Source of the DNA: Acanthococcus lagerstroemiae
Taxonomy: Eukaryota > Arthropoda > Insecta > Hemiptera > Eriococcidae
Direction: 5' to 3'
Assembly (NCBI GenBank): GCA_031841125.1
Contig: CM063112.1
Location: 22,222,603 to 22,286,602, forward strand
Length of the DNA stretch: 64,000 bases
Of the stretch, positions 1 to 10,805 are shown in pieces. Position 1 is the first letter of the stretch. Each line of letters starts with the position of its first letter. The notes under the pieces were generated by a model. That model was given only the letters and a program-made list of their open reading frames with translations, did not search any database and was not told the origin of the DNA. The translations under genes and the position numbers were made by a program.

Positions 1-1050
1 TACATCTATTTGACGGTATCATCCCATGAAAGATAATCAAGAAAATTGTCACCACCTTTGAGAGCATTCTCCAGCACTATTGCGAATAATTATTTTTCAA
101 TTGTCAGGAACTGATTAAATTATATAGATAGCTCAAAGAGAGTAATGGACATTAATTATAGATGATAAATACATGAACATGTTGTCATGCCTGTAGTCTG
201 TCTTCGGTTCCCTAAATACTGAGAGAAGAATATAATAAGCGATACTGTAAGGTCTAGCAACTCGTAACTTGCCTGCATCATTCGATAAAAATATCAAATA
301 TTTTCAGTTCTTGTCTTAACTGATCAGCTGATCAACATAATTTGCAAATTACCTGTATGCAGTAAAGGTGGAAGATATTTTTGCCGAGGCTGGGGAAAGA
401 AAAACCGATGAAAGAAGGAAAAGAAAATGTATGATGATAACTGGTTAACTGATACATCATTAAATTGTTAATTCTCGTCGTCTTTGATTGGCTGCTCCAT
501 GACTTCTGAGAGCATAATCTGCATACTGCATACATACAGTGATGGAGAGAAGTATTTTTGCTGATGGAAGGGGTAGAGAAAAAATGAAGCAAAAAGGAAA
601 GATGATTCGTTGAAATTTACATAGAATAGGTTGTTATACAGTCGAATATTTCCATTTTATTTATTCTTACTCGCAAAAAATCTTTTCAGAGGACATCGTC
701 TCATCTCTGAGTGTTGGCAGGTGCTAGCAGCTCTCACTAGTTTCCCCACGTGTGCTCACTTACCTGTTAAGAGATAGAGAATAACTTTGTTTCAAAGAAC
801 CCAGGATCGAAAGATTTCAGCCGATGTATCACCAATCTGATAGTCTGGGTTTACATATCAATCAATCAAAGATACTCGTACTTTATTGAGGAAGTTCTAC
901 ATTGATTTTTGACTGTTTCTCAGTGTACAAATTTTTAGTGTTTTCGAGGCACCAAAGTTGGGTTCACGCAGTGTTTTCGCCCATTGCTAGTAAAAGTCCC
1001 CCTGTTGAGCGTTATTTTTTGGAAATTTACTGAATCTATAAATTGGTTTA
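1..1050. other. Anonymous non-coding DNA with a weak internal duplication
   Basis: I see no gene in this stretch. Two segments near 355-425 and 532-600 resemble each other: both run from a TATGCAGTAA- or TACAGTGATG-like start through GTATTTTTGC to an A/G-rich end. This suggests an old local duplication with a spacing of about 177 bp. The short minus-strand open frame over it has no recognisable domain. Confidence 0.4.
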
Positions 1051-2720
1051 GGTATATCATTTTTCCATCTCCTTCTTCTTCTTCCATACCATGGTTTCTA
1101 AAAAGTGGCTGTGCATGTCCTATGGTCTTCTCTGAGCCGGAAGATGTGTCTTGCCCAACCCCATTTGTTGCGCCTAATAAATCGTACTGTGTCTACATTT
1201 AGACGCAGTCTGTTTTTGATTATTTTTGTGCTTATTTTGTCTTTTTTCTTTATGCTTAGCATCGATCTTTCCATTGCGTTTTGTGTATCTAATTTTGTTT
1301 AATGTTTCGGCAGTTAGTGGCCATGTTAGGCAGTTATGCATTAGGGCGGGCATGATGCAGAAGTTGAATATCATGCTTTTATGGGAGTTGCAGTAATTTT
1401 CTTTAGAGATGTCCCGTACAGACCAATATTTGGTCCATGCTTTTGTTATTCTCGCCTCTATTTAGTTATCTGCGGAGTTATCGAATGTTATTTTTTGGTC
1501 AAAGTATGCTCCTTCGTTTGTTATTTCGAGGTTTTGCTTTTTTATAGTCACATAATTTTCTTTGCTGTTTTTCGTCAGTATTTTCGTTTTTTGTGTATTT
1601 ATGGACAGCCCTGCCGTTCTACTTTAAGTGCTTAGAACCTCCATCATTTCTATGAGATCGACTAGATGACTTTCAGCAAACAGAACGATTTCGTCTGCGA
1701 AACGAAGGTTTGTAAGCCTTCTTCCGTTCATATGTATGCCTTTCTGGTCCCAATTAAGGTTCCTGGATATTTGTTCAAGCAGACTATAGAACGAGATAGG
1801 GGACAAGGGGTCTCCTTGTTAACTCCTTTGCCTATGGGAAGTTATATGGGCCTTATTGTTGCTCATATAGTCAGTCCATCGTACATTTTGTTGATGAGGT
1901 TAATGTGGTTTTGGAGAATTCCCTGACTTTTTACAGCTTGTAACATGTAGTTATGCTTTATGGAATCAAAGGCTTTGTTAAAGTCTATTAGTCCAATGAA
2001 AATGTCTTCGTTATATTCTTCGCACTTTTCTATAACCTGTTTTACTATGTTCATGTGATCTTTCGTTGAATTATTCGGCGGAAGCCCCTGCTTGGTCTAC
2101 TATTTGTTCAGTTATTAAGTTGTCTATAATTTTATTTTCAATAGCTTTGAAGAATATTTTTGCTAGTCGGGCTTAAAGTTACAGGACGGTAGTGTCTCCC
2201 TTTTTAAAGAGTGTGATTCTGTCAGACTTCTGCACTCAGCTGGGACCTTTTCTGCTAGTAGGATTGTGTTGAATAATCTAGTTAACCAAGTTATTAGTTC
2301 CTCCCGTCATGTTATTGTGGCCTGGGCTTTTGTTTGCTTTTAACTGTTTTATTATGGTTTGTATTTCAGATTTGAGAAAAGATAGTTCCTTTTCTGTTGA
2401 TGTGTTTCTATCGTGGTTATTGTTTGCATTTTTTGTGTCTTCATAAAGAATAATTCTCCGTTATTTCTTGGTTTATGCTTACTCGGTCATAAATCTTTTC
2501 GCTTTTATTGTTAATGAAGTAAGGAATCCCTATTTAACCAAGATTTAATATAATCTTTTCATTTTTTGAAATATTGCTGTTTCCTTCTAGTGTCTTTACA
2601 GTGATTTCCTTTTTGAATGTTTGGTTCTTTCTCTCTAATTTTGCGCCTCTTGAGCATGGAAATCAGGTTTAGTTGAATTCTTTCATTCGCAGTTTTGTTC
2701 CTTCTTTTTAGTAAGCAGAT
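1050..2720 (-). pseudogene. Decayed non-LTR retrotransposon (LINE), reverse-transcriptase region
   Basis: Minus-strand translation gives pieces of a LINE reverse transcriptase in several frames. Near 1863-2054 there is FIGLIDFNKAFDSI, which matches the catalytic block with the first Asp (usually FIDF.KAFDS). Near 1690-1720 there is LRFADEIVLFAES, which matches the FADD box with the second Asp of the pair replaced by Glu. Near 2055-2110 QAGAS recalls the QAGFR block. Frameshifts and stops separate the pieces, so the copy is dead. The downstream part, 1050-1620, should be the C-terminal region. The style (RFADDIVLFA, KAFDSI) resembles RTE/CR1-like arthropod LINEs, but I do not assign a clade firmly. 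Similar relics lie at 14.8, 39.3, 43.9, 48.7 and 54.3 kb. Confidence 0.75.
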
Positions 2721-2801
2721 ATACGTACGAATAATGACGACCCATCTTCATCAGAATAAAGTTCACATTCACCATGATACACATTATTGGTAACTTTTTT
2801 T

Positions 2802-2928
2802 TTTATTTTCAACTTTTGTTACAAATCAGGAGGAATAAAAAATTTATAATTTAAGAGCATTTGACACAAGGAAGATAATAAATAAAACATTTATGGTATC
2901 ATACAGTTTTTTTGAGAACACATTTATT
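2802..2928 (-). terminator. Candidate polyadenylation signals of the Gly/Tyr-rich gene
   Basis: On the minus strand AATAAA occurs at 2928-2923, overlapping the TAA stop of the last exon, and again at 2807-2802, about 120 bases downstream. The second is the more usual distance for a 3' UTR end. Which one is used cannot be told from sequence. Confidence 0.35.
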
Positions 2929-3519
2929 TTTTGTACTGATTGTACAAGCCGTATCCACCGGTACGGTATCTGTTGTATCGGCCGTAAGAGTTATCATAGT
3001 TGTCGTAGTTGTTGCCATAGTATTGATTCCCGCTGTATCCGCTATGCCTGTTGTAGGACGGGTATCTGTAACCCTGGTTGTAGCTGTTGTAACCGCCGTA
3101 TCCGCTGTAATCAGTTTCATCATAGCCATATGGTCTGCGATGGTAGTAACTTCCATAATTTCCATAGCTGGGGCTCAAACTGCCGTAGTTGTTGTAGCCG
3201 TGTCCATAGTTTCCAGTGCCATAATTATTGTAACCGCTTCCATAGCCAGAGCCATATCCGCTACCATATCCACTGCCATAACCACTGCCATAACCACTGC
3301 CGTAGCCACCATAGTTACTGCCATAACCACCATAGTTGCTGCCATAGCCGGAGCCATAATGATTTCCATAGCCGCTGCCATAGCCGGAGCCATAATGATT
3401 TCCATAGCCACTGCCATATCCAGAGTATCCCAAACCACTATGAGATCCACTGTAACTTCCTAATCCGCTACCGTAACTGTTGTAGCCTCCGTAGTTACTT
3501 CCATAACCTCCGTAGCCAT
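2924..3519 (-). CDS. Gly/Tyr-rich secreted structural (cuticle-like) protein, exon 3
   Basis: This is the last coding exon of a three-exon minus-strand gene. It encodes about 197 residues made almost wholly of Gly, Tyr, Ser and Asn in short repeats such as [11 protein letters not shown] and GYGNHYGS, followed by a tail richer in Asn, Arg and Tyr that ends in YNQYKK. Such composition is typical of insect cuticular and other extracellular matrix proteins, where Tyr serves cross-linking; the role is inferred from composition only. The frame has no ATG of its own: the triplet at 3529 is TTG. It begins at a splice acceptor, GATTGCAG, just before 3519. The donor at 8106 leaves one T that joins the first two bases AT of this exon to give a Tyr codon, so the phases fit exactly. 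The antisense frames over this exon are shadows of the low-complexity coding sequence. No intact paralogue is present in the window. Confidence 0.8.
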
Positions 3520-4389
3520 CTGCAATCAATAATAAGTTATAAAGATTATCTAGATTTCACTTTCTGGTCGCTGCTAAGTGTTTTAATAATACAAATCGTA
3601 GTTTGCCTTTCATTTTGATAATTAAAATTAGGACATTGGGAGTGTATATCCTTGACTATTAGCATTTCTAGGTAAACAAAAACACTCTACAATCGCTGTA
3701 AAATAGTCCTCAGTTATAAGAAAACAGTAATTTTAAGTTTTGGAAGTATTTTCATTTTCTTTCGTTTTAATTGCAAGATAATTATAAAGTACTTCTGAAA
3801 TTACTGTACACGTTTGAAAAACTTTAACAATAAAATAGGTAGTGAAAAATATTTTTAGTGATTGGTAAAATTTCGAACTATTTTGGGTTTGTCAAGAAAT
3901 GTGTCAGAAGTGACACCTCTCAAAAATGCCGTGCTCTAAATAATATCGACTGAGAAGAGTGATAGAAAGCATATTAAAGAAAGAAATGACCTCTTCAGAG
4001 TAGATGAAAGGAGATAGGTTGTTACAGTGTAAGCAGGTAGACAGATGGGTCCTATATCGCTATATATCTAGCATAAATTGAAAACAACATACTTTATTAT
4101 AGCTCAAGTAGGTACATAGCTACAAATCTACAAGATACAGCAAGCAACAAGACCTGTGTTTTTTTCACTGTAGTGCTTAAATAGAGATTGATAATTGATA
4201 ACTATTGGTTTATCTAGGAATCATAATACTGAGTTTCAATAACATTATCATCAATTATTAACTTGTTTGATTATTTAAAAAAAATTGATAGTATAAATAT
4301 TCGTTTTAGAATAATTGTGAGTTGAATTAAGAAATAGATTTCAATAATTGAGCCCATTTTGCTGCAAGAAGGGTACCTACTGTAAATTT

Positions 4390-4606
4390 GGTAACTTGAG
4401 ATAGGGGTGCAACTTGGGACAGATGTTACATTTTTTGTGTAAGCCGCGGTAACACTGGTTAGGTATCCGCTAGCGCTCTGAGAAAAAAGTGATTGCGTTC
4501 TACAGTGTGTAGAGCGCTAGCGGGTGCGGGTTCGCAACCAGTGTTACCGCGGCTTACACAAAAAATGTAATATCTGTCCCAAGTTGTACCCCTATCTCAA
4601 GTTACC
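4390..4606. mobile_element. Foldback / MITE-like long palindrome
   Basis: The left arm, 4390-4479, starts GGTAACTTGAGATA. The right arm, 4511-4606, ends TATCTCAAGTTACC. They are near-perfect reverse complements around a loop of about 31 bases. The flanks AAATTT (4384-4389) and AACTTT (4607-4612) match at 5 of 6 bases and could be a target duplication. There is no coding capacity. As RNA it would form a hairpin of about 90 bp. Confidence 0.8.
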
Positions 4607-5362
4607 AACTTTGCAGCATCTCTCAAGATTTTTATTTTCGGAAAAACTGCATTTCTTTCAGACCGAACCTTCACTTTCATATCTTCAAAATCAATTCTCA
4701 TTGTCATTATGGCTTTCCATGCTGAAATTAAGTATTATTAGAAACAAATAATGTTCACCAAAACAGTACCCCCCCCCCAGCACAAAAACAATAATAACAA
4801 CAAACCCTTCTCATAGTCTGTTATCTGTTTTTTACTATATGATGGCAAGTTGATTTCTGAGACGCAATAAGCTACCTATACTTAGTCCTATCAATATTCA
4901 ATTAAATTGAATAATAATAGCAGTATCTGCGGGGGAGGAACAGATTGTCGAGGTTATTAATATTGTAACCGAAGATTTGCCACAATGTTGAACAGTAATG
5001 TACGTTATTAGTTTTTCCAAGAAAAGTGTCACTCCTGGCGAATTTCTTGGCAGGCACGGCTTAGCAATTAAATTCTTGGGATGCAAAACGTAAGGGGCCC
5101 GGTCAACAAATTAAAAAAAAAATTCAATCATGTTGTGGATTGCGACAAAAAAGCACAACAGGTCAAAAAAACCGGGATGTATTTGCATCGCCGAACCCCC
5201 AGCCAGGCCGTGCTTGTTTCTTGGGAAACTTAAATAATAACTATTCTGCTGTTTTACTGATGTAAGAAAAAACATTCTTCGTTATTTTATTTTCTTTGTT
5301 TTATTGAATGTGCACCAACATTTCATAGGCACTTTATGGCCATCTTTCAATTAAAAGGTAAC

Positions 5363-5521
5363 TATAGCGTAGCCAGGATTTTTGCAAGGGAGGGAGGCAT
5401 AGGAAATATAAGAAGTGTATAGCCGGGCTTTTCTGATGTTTAAATTTCATTTAAGCTGCTCATATTTTTAATAGAAAAAACACTCATGAGGGCCCCCTTG
5501 CCCCTCTTGGCTACGCCACTG
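5363..5521. mobile_element. hAT-type MITE, GCGTAGCC end family
   Basis: The left end TATAGCGTAGCC and the right end GGCTACGCCACTG are inverted repeats; the left one is degraded from CAGTGGCGTAGCC. Flanking 8-mers AAGGTAAC (5355-5362) and AATGTAAC (5522-5529) agree at 7 of 8, the duplication size typical of hAT elements. It is non-autonomous at 159 bp. Relatives lie at 22869, 25727 and 59960. Confidence 0.75.
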
Positions 5522-5993
5522 AATGTAACGATCCATAAAAAATAAACATTGAAATGTCTGTCTTCTTATCAGTGGAACTGGGGAGTATTTTGGAGCAATT
5601 GTAGCGCACTCTGGTTACCTTGGGAATACCAATTTTATGTGTAGCGCTGTTGAATTTCATGAAACTTGTACATTTGAATTGTTCATTAAAATATTTTATG
5701 GGAGTGTTTTGCATGAATTTTAAGCGTGAAATTTATATGGCAATTAATTAGCAATTCACGTTTAATAATTTTATAATTTGTCTTCATTTACTTCCTTATT
5801 AGTTATTATTGGTATGAAACTGATGAATCAATTTCCAAATGAAATTACGAGTATAAAATTTACCTTCATGAAATGTTTTATAATGAATTTCATTTTATGA
5901 AACATTTTACTGTGACATTTTTCATTTTTACAATAAACAACACTAAATACGATGAATCCATGAACATAATTAATAGTGGGTGTTACTCAGATT

Positions 5994-6210
5994 AGGCGAG
6001 TCTGGTTGGCCGAGTGGATAGTGCGCTGGTCTCGAAATCCGGAGGTCCCGGGTTCGAGCCCACGTAGCAACTCGCTACATTTCGACCTAGGTTAGGTTAG
6101 GTTTCGGCAAGAAGAGAAGAGGGCTGAGACAGCCTCCCCGGCATCTCTGAGGTCATGCTCGCAAGGGCGGATTCCAGGGCTCAGGTTGAGAACAACATTA
6201 GAAAAAAAGA
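5994..6210 (+). mobile_element. tRNA-derived SINE, copy 1
   Basis: The head keeps a tRNA-like polymerase III promoter: an A box TGGCCGAGTGG and, 32 bases later, a B box GGTTCGAGCCC. A family body with GGGCTGAGACAGCC and GGCGGATTCCAGGGCTC follows, then an A-rich end TTAGAAAAAAAGA. The copy is bracketed by GGGTGTTACTCAGATT (5978-5993) and GGGTGTCACTCAGATT (6211-6226), a 16-bp target duplication with one mismatch. It lies in intron 2 of the Gly/Tyr-rich gene. Confidence 0.9.
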
Positions 6211-6479
6211 GGGTGTCACTCAGATTTAAAAAAAAATTGATGAAAAAATATTTTTTTGTTAATGGTTTTAAATCTAAAAATTGATATTTTTCTGAGGAGA
6301 TACAGTGTCCCTTAGCATAGTCTATCACGTATATTCAGCTGAAATTCTTGCTGAAGTGGGGTTATCAAATCGACACTTTGTTTTTTCTTCCTTTTTTTTT
6401 CTTCCTTCCGAATATCGATGTATCGATATAATTTTATATAACCGGTAATATCAATGCATATTAAAAATTTTTTTTTAGT

Positions 6480-7020
6480 AGCGCGATGCCCATGCCTAGA
6501 AATAATACGGAAAATTTCAAATTGGATCAATTTCAGTTTGGCGCCCAATCAGGGTCATTTTGAGGGGTTCAGTTTTCTTTCTGTTATCAAAAACAACGGT
6601 CGTATTGGGGTACATGTAGATGGTCCACATCACTTGCGAAATAATATTGAATATTTCGAAATAGAATAATTTTAGTTTAGCCCCCAATGTGGGCACTATT
6701 TGAATTCACAGTTATCAGGGTCATTTGACTGGTTGTTTATTTTTCATGATTGAGGAACGTCAAAGTAGGGTGGATGTAAATGGTCCACATCATTTGTGTC
6801 GACTTCCTGTGTGTATATGTAATCGTTTAAATTTAATTTTGAAAATCGTGTGATCATTTGTTTTCAATTTTTAGTTTCGCGCCCAGCGTGGGGCATGATT
6901 TAGATTGGTTATCAGGGAGTCATTTGAATTGCTGACTTTTTTTTTTTCATTATTAAAGGACATCGTATTAGGTTACATGTAGATGATCTACATCACTTGT
7001 GTCGCATATGTATGAGTACC
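6480..7020. repeat. Three-copy tandem repeat, unit about 165-210 bp
   Basis: The phrase GGTCATTTTGA / GGGTCATTTGA / GAGTCATTTGA starts successive units near 6553, 6718 and 6926. Each unit carries ACATGTAGATGGTCCACATCACTTG or a close variant, then TTTTAGTTT followed by CGCCCAATG-like bases. The copies are diverged, so this is an old array. Confidence 0.7.
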
Positions 7021-7558
7021 TACCATGTAGTTGTTTTATCCTTTTCATTTTACTTTTTCAACAACACGGAGATTATGCTCTGTCAATCATATTTCATATG
7101 TTGAATGTTGAACCGAATGGTCGGTGAAACGTTGAAACAACGTAAGTCCTAAAATTTCAAAAATCGGGTTTTTACAGAAAATGTTCCTTAACCCTGGGCG
7201 CAGTTATGGTGAAAAAATGAGAATTGTCTGTGATGGATGAAGAACGTGGCAGCTCTAGGAAATTTACGTGTAATGCAGAAACCACGTAACTCCGGGACTT
7301 ACATTGTATCTGCACTACATGAAAAGTTGAAAAAATGCCGAAAGAGTTCCGAATTGTTCCATCCTGTTCTAACCAAGTGATATCAATATCAATATCAATG
7401 TCGAACGAAAAATTTTCAGTAATAGAACATAGAGCTGCGCGACTACAGAGCTACTCCTCCCTTCCCCGCCGTAGAAATTTTTCACTCAGCAGTAGGGAAA
7501 ATTCATTATTTCAGTAATAAGAATGGAAAACTAGACAGTTGTACTTTCATGTTTTTTA

Positions 7559-7795
7559 TAGGGACGAAAATAAGGGGGCACGGGGATAGCTTGCCCCTCA
7601 AGCCTTCACATCGGAATCGGAAAATTTTAGTAGATGGATCAAAGTTAGGAATACCCAACAAATAAAAGTTTTTTTATTTATGCCAATACAAAAAACTTTT
7701 GATACTTGGGAATTTTGAGTTGAGTCAGTTGGGACTTTAACGATTCTCCCCCCCCCCCCCGAAAAACTCTTCGGTACGGCCCTGCAAGTAGAGAG
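7559..7795. repeat. Dispersed repeat with G/C-tract ends
   Basis: It starts AGGGACGAAAATAAGGGGGC, carries a stretch reading (on the minus strand) TTAAAGTCCCAACTGACTCAA, and ends with a C run followed by GGCCCTG. The interior matches 42010-42262 in the opposite orientation and 59700-59830. It is probably a degraded hAT-like MITE with CAGGGACG ends. I found no target duplication. Confidence 0.55.
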
Positions 7796-8106
7796 GTTAC
7801 TTGTTTTTTTTTTTTTTTTGTTTTTTTTACAAGGATGAAACGCAAAATAGTCGTATTTTTGGACAATTTTTATAAATGAACTTTTATCTTAATTAAGTAT
7901 GCAAAATACGCCAAATGAAATGGGGCTCAAAATGTAGGGATGTATTATGGCACCCCATATTAAGCGCGTACCCCATAGAAAGCTAAGCTTCTCTATTGAG
8001 TCTAATTTATGGTATTTTAAAGGACATTATATATTATGGTCGTACAGTAGTTTAAGTTGCGGCAGCCCTTAAACTGTCGACTTCAGTAACTACTGACAAT
8101 ACTCAC

Positions 8107-8254
8107 ATCTTGCAGACGCTTCTGGCACTAAGTCATTATGATCGGATCTTTTGGTCGCAGCTTTTGCCTGCGTCTCCTGCACCAGACTGTTGGATTTGAC
8201 TTCTTCGGCAGTTGATATGACCGCTGATATACATACCAGTCCAAGTACGATTAC
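8107..8254 (-). CDS. Gly/Tyr-rich secreted protein, exon 2 (signal peptide and propeptide)
   Basis: The exon encodes 49 complete codons plus one base. It opens with a hydrophobic stretch, VIVLGLVCISAVIS, that completes a signal peptide, with a likely cleavage near STA-EE. A polar segment follows that contains a dibasic KR and ends EASAR, just before the Gly/Tyr repeats. The acceptor is TTTGTTTACAG before 8254 and the donor is GTGAGT from 8106. A longer open frame runs through the acceptor from an ATG at 8329, but the canonical acceptor, the phase match with exon 3 and the lack of a signal-like start there favour the spliced model. Confidence 0.7.
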
Positions 8255-9561
8255 CTGTAAACAAATATGAAAGTAATAAAACGCGTGACGGAAGATTATA
8301 AAGAGAATTTTTTTGAACCAACTATACATTATGGAATGCTAATTTAATAATTAACATAACGGTAGGCAGATATACGCCTTCCTCTTAATTATACGACCTT
8401 GCACTGATCGTTCTACTGTGTAGCATTTTCCGCTCATCAACTGTTGTTATTTTATAGTTTTCTTCTTGACCCTTTGAGACTCTCCACTCAATTAACAAGG
8501 ATTGTTGTTGTCTGTTGCGGTAATGTTTTGACGGGGGCGTTATTGGTATTGTACCCCGAACAATATTTTAATCAAGTAGAGAAGGTGAAAACACGAGTGT
8601 TCAGTTTTCCTTCTTCTCGAGAAATTCCTAGTTTGCAGAGATCTCGTTTGTGTAAATCTGTGTTTGACAAGGTATCTTTCACGAAGGTGTTCACGCATTC
8701 AAACATTCTACTATATAGAGTACATGGACTACCACTCGAAAGTTAAAATCGTAGTGCCTGTTGAAGCTCGACCTGTGTTTCATTTCAGAATATTGATATT
8801 AGCTAAGTCAACATGAGATCCGAAGTTAATTCTCGGAATACTGGTATTAAGGCAGAATTTTTTCCTCGTTCTCGATCTCCGGTTCCAGCTTCAAACTAAA
8901 AGACCCGTGTACTTCATAGTCAAAGATTTTTACTTGCATTTTTTTTTTTTTTTTTTTGTATACCGATTCCCCCGTGACGTCATCATGGAAAATCTTGTGT
9001 AAACGAACCAGCCTTCAGTTTCTATTTCACTGCAGTGAATGTAGGGTTCTGTAGTTACACATAGGTACAATCGATCCGCCATTTTATTCACAATTTTAAA
9101 AATCGATCATTTCTGGAATATGAATGCTTTTTTGAAAGCTTTGGGTAGAAATAAGAATTCTGCGTTCCAACTTTAATCCATCAAGTGGCGCATGGAAATC
9201 ATTATCGGTTCTGATAAATAATTTTCGTCATTTTTTATAAATATTCGTACACCAATTTGAAAATACAGAATGTAAGAAAATTTTGAATATTATTCTGGTA
9301 GTTGAATTGCATTTTTTTTTTGAGTTGTGGAGCAAGGACTATGAAAGTTCGCAGTTCCTAAGAGTACGCGTGGCTGATTTTTCGGTGATTGCGCCGTTTT
9401 GCGGCTTGTTGATGGAATCTAAGTACACCTTGTGATTCTGTGTTCACATTGATTGGTTACCAAGGTATTGTACAAAGCCATTAAAAAATATTCTCGAGTT
9501 TCGATGTTTTCGTTTTCCTAATTATAATATTTTCTAGGTCGAATATAGGTAGAGTAATTAC
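8255..9561 (-). other. Proposed intron 1 of the Gly/Tyr-rich gene
   Basis: This stretch of 1.3 kb is AT-rich and includes a T17 run near 8940. A 100-codon plus-strand frame at 8444-8746 has no recognisable domain and I treat it as chance. Nothing else stands out. Confidence 0.4.
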
Positions 9562-9588
9562 CTGAATGATTTTTGAACCAGTTTGCAT
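9562..9588 (-). CDS. Gly/Tyr-rich secreted protein, proposed exon 1 (start codon)
   Basis: Nine codons, from an ATG at 9588-9586, read MQTGSKIIQ and end at CAG before a GTAATT donor. The phase is 0, matching exon 2, and the join gives a classic signal peptide: a short basic n-region, then IIQVIVLGLVCISAVIS. A tiny first coding exon is common in insect cuticular protein genes. The choice rests on phase, donor and signal-peptide fit only; another ATG exon further upstream is possible. Confidence 0.45.
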
Positions 9589-10475
9589 AGTTCAGGTATC
9601 AAAGGAAAGACAAAATTAAGTATGTGCTATCTGTTACATTAAACAGACTTTCCCCAAAAATACTACCTGAAAACTTTCACGATTATTGTTTCCACGGATT
9701 ACAATAGATCCTAAGAGTGCGCAACGTATTTTACAAAAAGAAATTGCTGTTGGATGTCGAAAACCAATAAAAATCAGGTAGCAAGAATAAAGACAATTCC
9801 AGCAATGTGTGTGACTTACCTATTTGAAGATTTTTTTTTTGCGAAATAACTTGATGCGCACTTTCAGAAACCCAGGTTCTCAAGAGTGCGCTTTGACTTT
9901 TTTTCTCGTGGGAAACCTGTTGTAACTTTTTGATTTAATGGTTTAAAATTGAAGAGTGCCAAAGAAAGGTGTGTAAGTGCCGCAACCTTCAAATTCGAGT
10001 TTTTCAGTGGAATAGATTCTATAAACGTATGCCATGCAGTGGTACAGATGTAAAGTGCCAAGCGGTTACAGTTCGTAGTTCACGACGTGCACACGCACAG
10101 TACCAATCTTTCTGATCTGGTGGTAACACGCTTCCCGATTATAATACCCGTGGGAACTGGTGGGGTTGCAGGACGCGCTGTGTTTACACTTCGATTGATA
10201 CTTGTCGCTGTGTTCGCTAGGGTGTTAGTGAGGGTATCAATCATTAAAAAAATCACTGGCTTTCGTGTGTCGGTGGGACTCGAACTCGAGATGCAAAGAT
10301 TGCGAAGCGGGCATATTATTACCAATTGGCGACACCCAGTTTGTGGTTAAGGAATGGAAATTCAAGACCAGTGATGTGGTCTTCAAAGGTGTGAAGGTGC
10401 GCTGCAAGGAGCTCTAGAAAGATGGTTTGGCGTTTATGTTTAAAAAGTGGCGGGAACGGTGGAGATAAATTCAAA
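9589..10475. other. Upstream region with scattered GAGTGCG phrases
   Basis: This should hold the promoter and 5' UTR of the minus-strand gene, but I see no clear TATA box. The phrase AAGAGTGCG recurs near 9712 and 9890, with related AAGAGTACG near 9360 and AAGAGTGCC near 9952, pointing to diffuse old repeats. A 10080-10350 frame exists on both strands and is not recognisable. Confidence 0.3.
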
Positions 10476-10479
10476 AAAC

Positions 10480-10800
10480 GTAACTTTAAAGCGTTACTTT
10501 AGAGCCTCACGAACATTGTATCAGCCTGTATTTCCTTGCAGCATCACATTCCTTGTACCAGTCTGCAAGCACTACGCTCTGCTAGTGCATCATCTTGCAG
10601 ACTCGTGTGCCAGATGTTGCACTAGCAGAGCGTAGTGCTCGTAGGCTGGTACAAGGAACGTGATGCTCGCAAGGGAATACAGGTTGATACAAAGAGTGTG
10701 TGGTACTTGCAGGCGAATGAAGTGTTGAGTCAGTCGCAGTCAGTCAGGCAGTCGTTTTATTATTATTATTTTTCGTGACGCTCTAAAGTAACCCTTTTCC
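10480..10800. mobile_element. Foldback element with long arms
   Basis: The inner arms 10518-10589 and 10618-10692 are reverse complements with few mismatches around a loop of about 28 bases. The outer arms, GCGTTACTTTAGAGC (10491) and GCTCTAAAGTAAC (10780-10792), extend the palindrome; the right side is interrupted by about 80 extra bases ending in a TTA microsatellite. It has no coding capacity. Confidence 0.8.
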
Positions 10801-10805
10801 CGTTG

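Larger units (their letters stand above)
3520..8106 (-). other. Intron 2 of the Gly/Tyr-rich gene, loaded with repeats
   Basis: This 4.6-kb interval lies between a GTGAGT donor (8106) and a GATTGCAG acceptor (3520). It contains a foldback element (4390-4606), a hAT-type MITE (5363-5521), a SINE (5994-6210), a three-copy tandem repeat (6480-7020) and a G/C-tract repeat (7559-7795). The remaining sequence is AT-rich and shows no further open frame I can support. An additional small exon cannot be excluded. Confidence 0.6.

Noticed and set aside
3520..3529. A start codon at 3529 for the Gly/Tyr-rich protein
   Set aside because: The triplet is TTG, and the position lies inside a splice acceptor. 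The protein must start in an upstream exon.
2893..3618. His/Cys-rich and Val/Ile-rich plus-strand frames over the Gly/Tyr exon
   Set aside because: They are frame shadows of the low-complexity coding repeats and change composition with frame. Only the minus-strand frame has matching splice sites and a signal peptide exon.
5998..6075. A functional tRNA gene
   Set aside because: The A and B boxes are tRNA-like, but no acceptor stem closes. The sequence continues into a repeated body with target duplications, so it is a SINE.
8090..8329. A 79-residue single-exon protein with a start at 8329
   Set aside because: The frame runs through a canonical acceptor and past a GTGAGT donor. The spliced model fits phase with the repeat exon and gives a better signal peptide.
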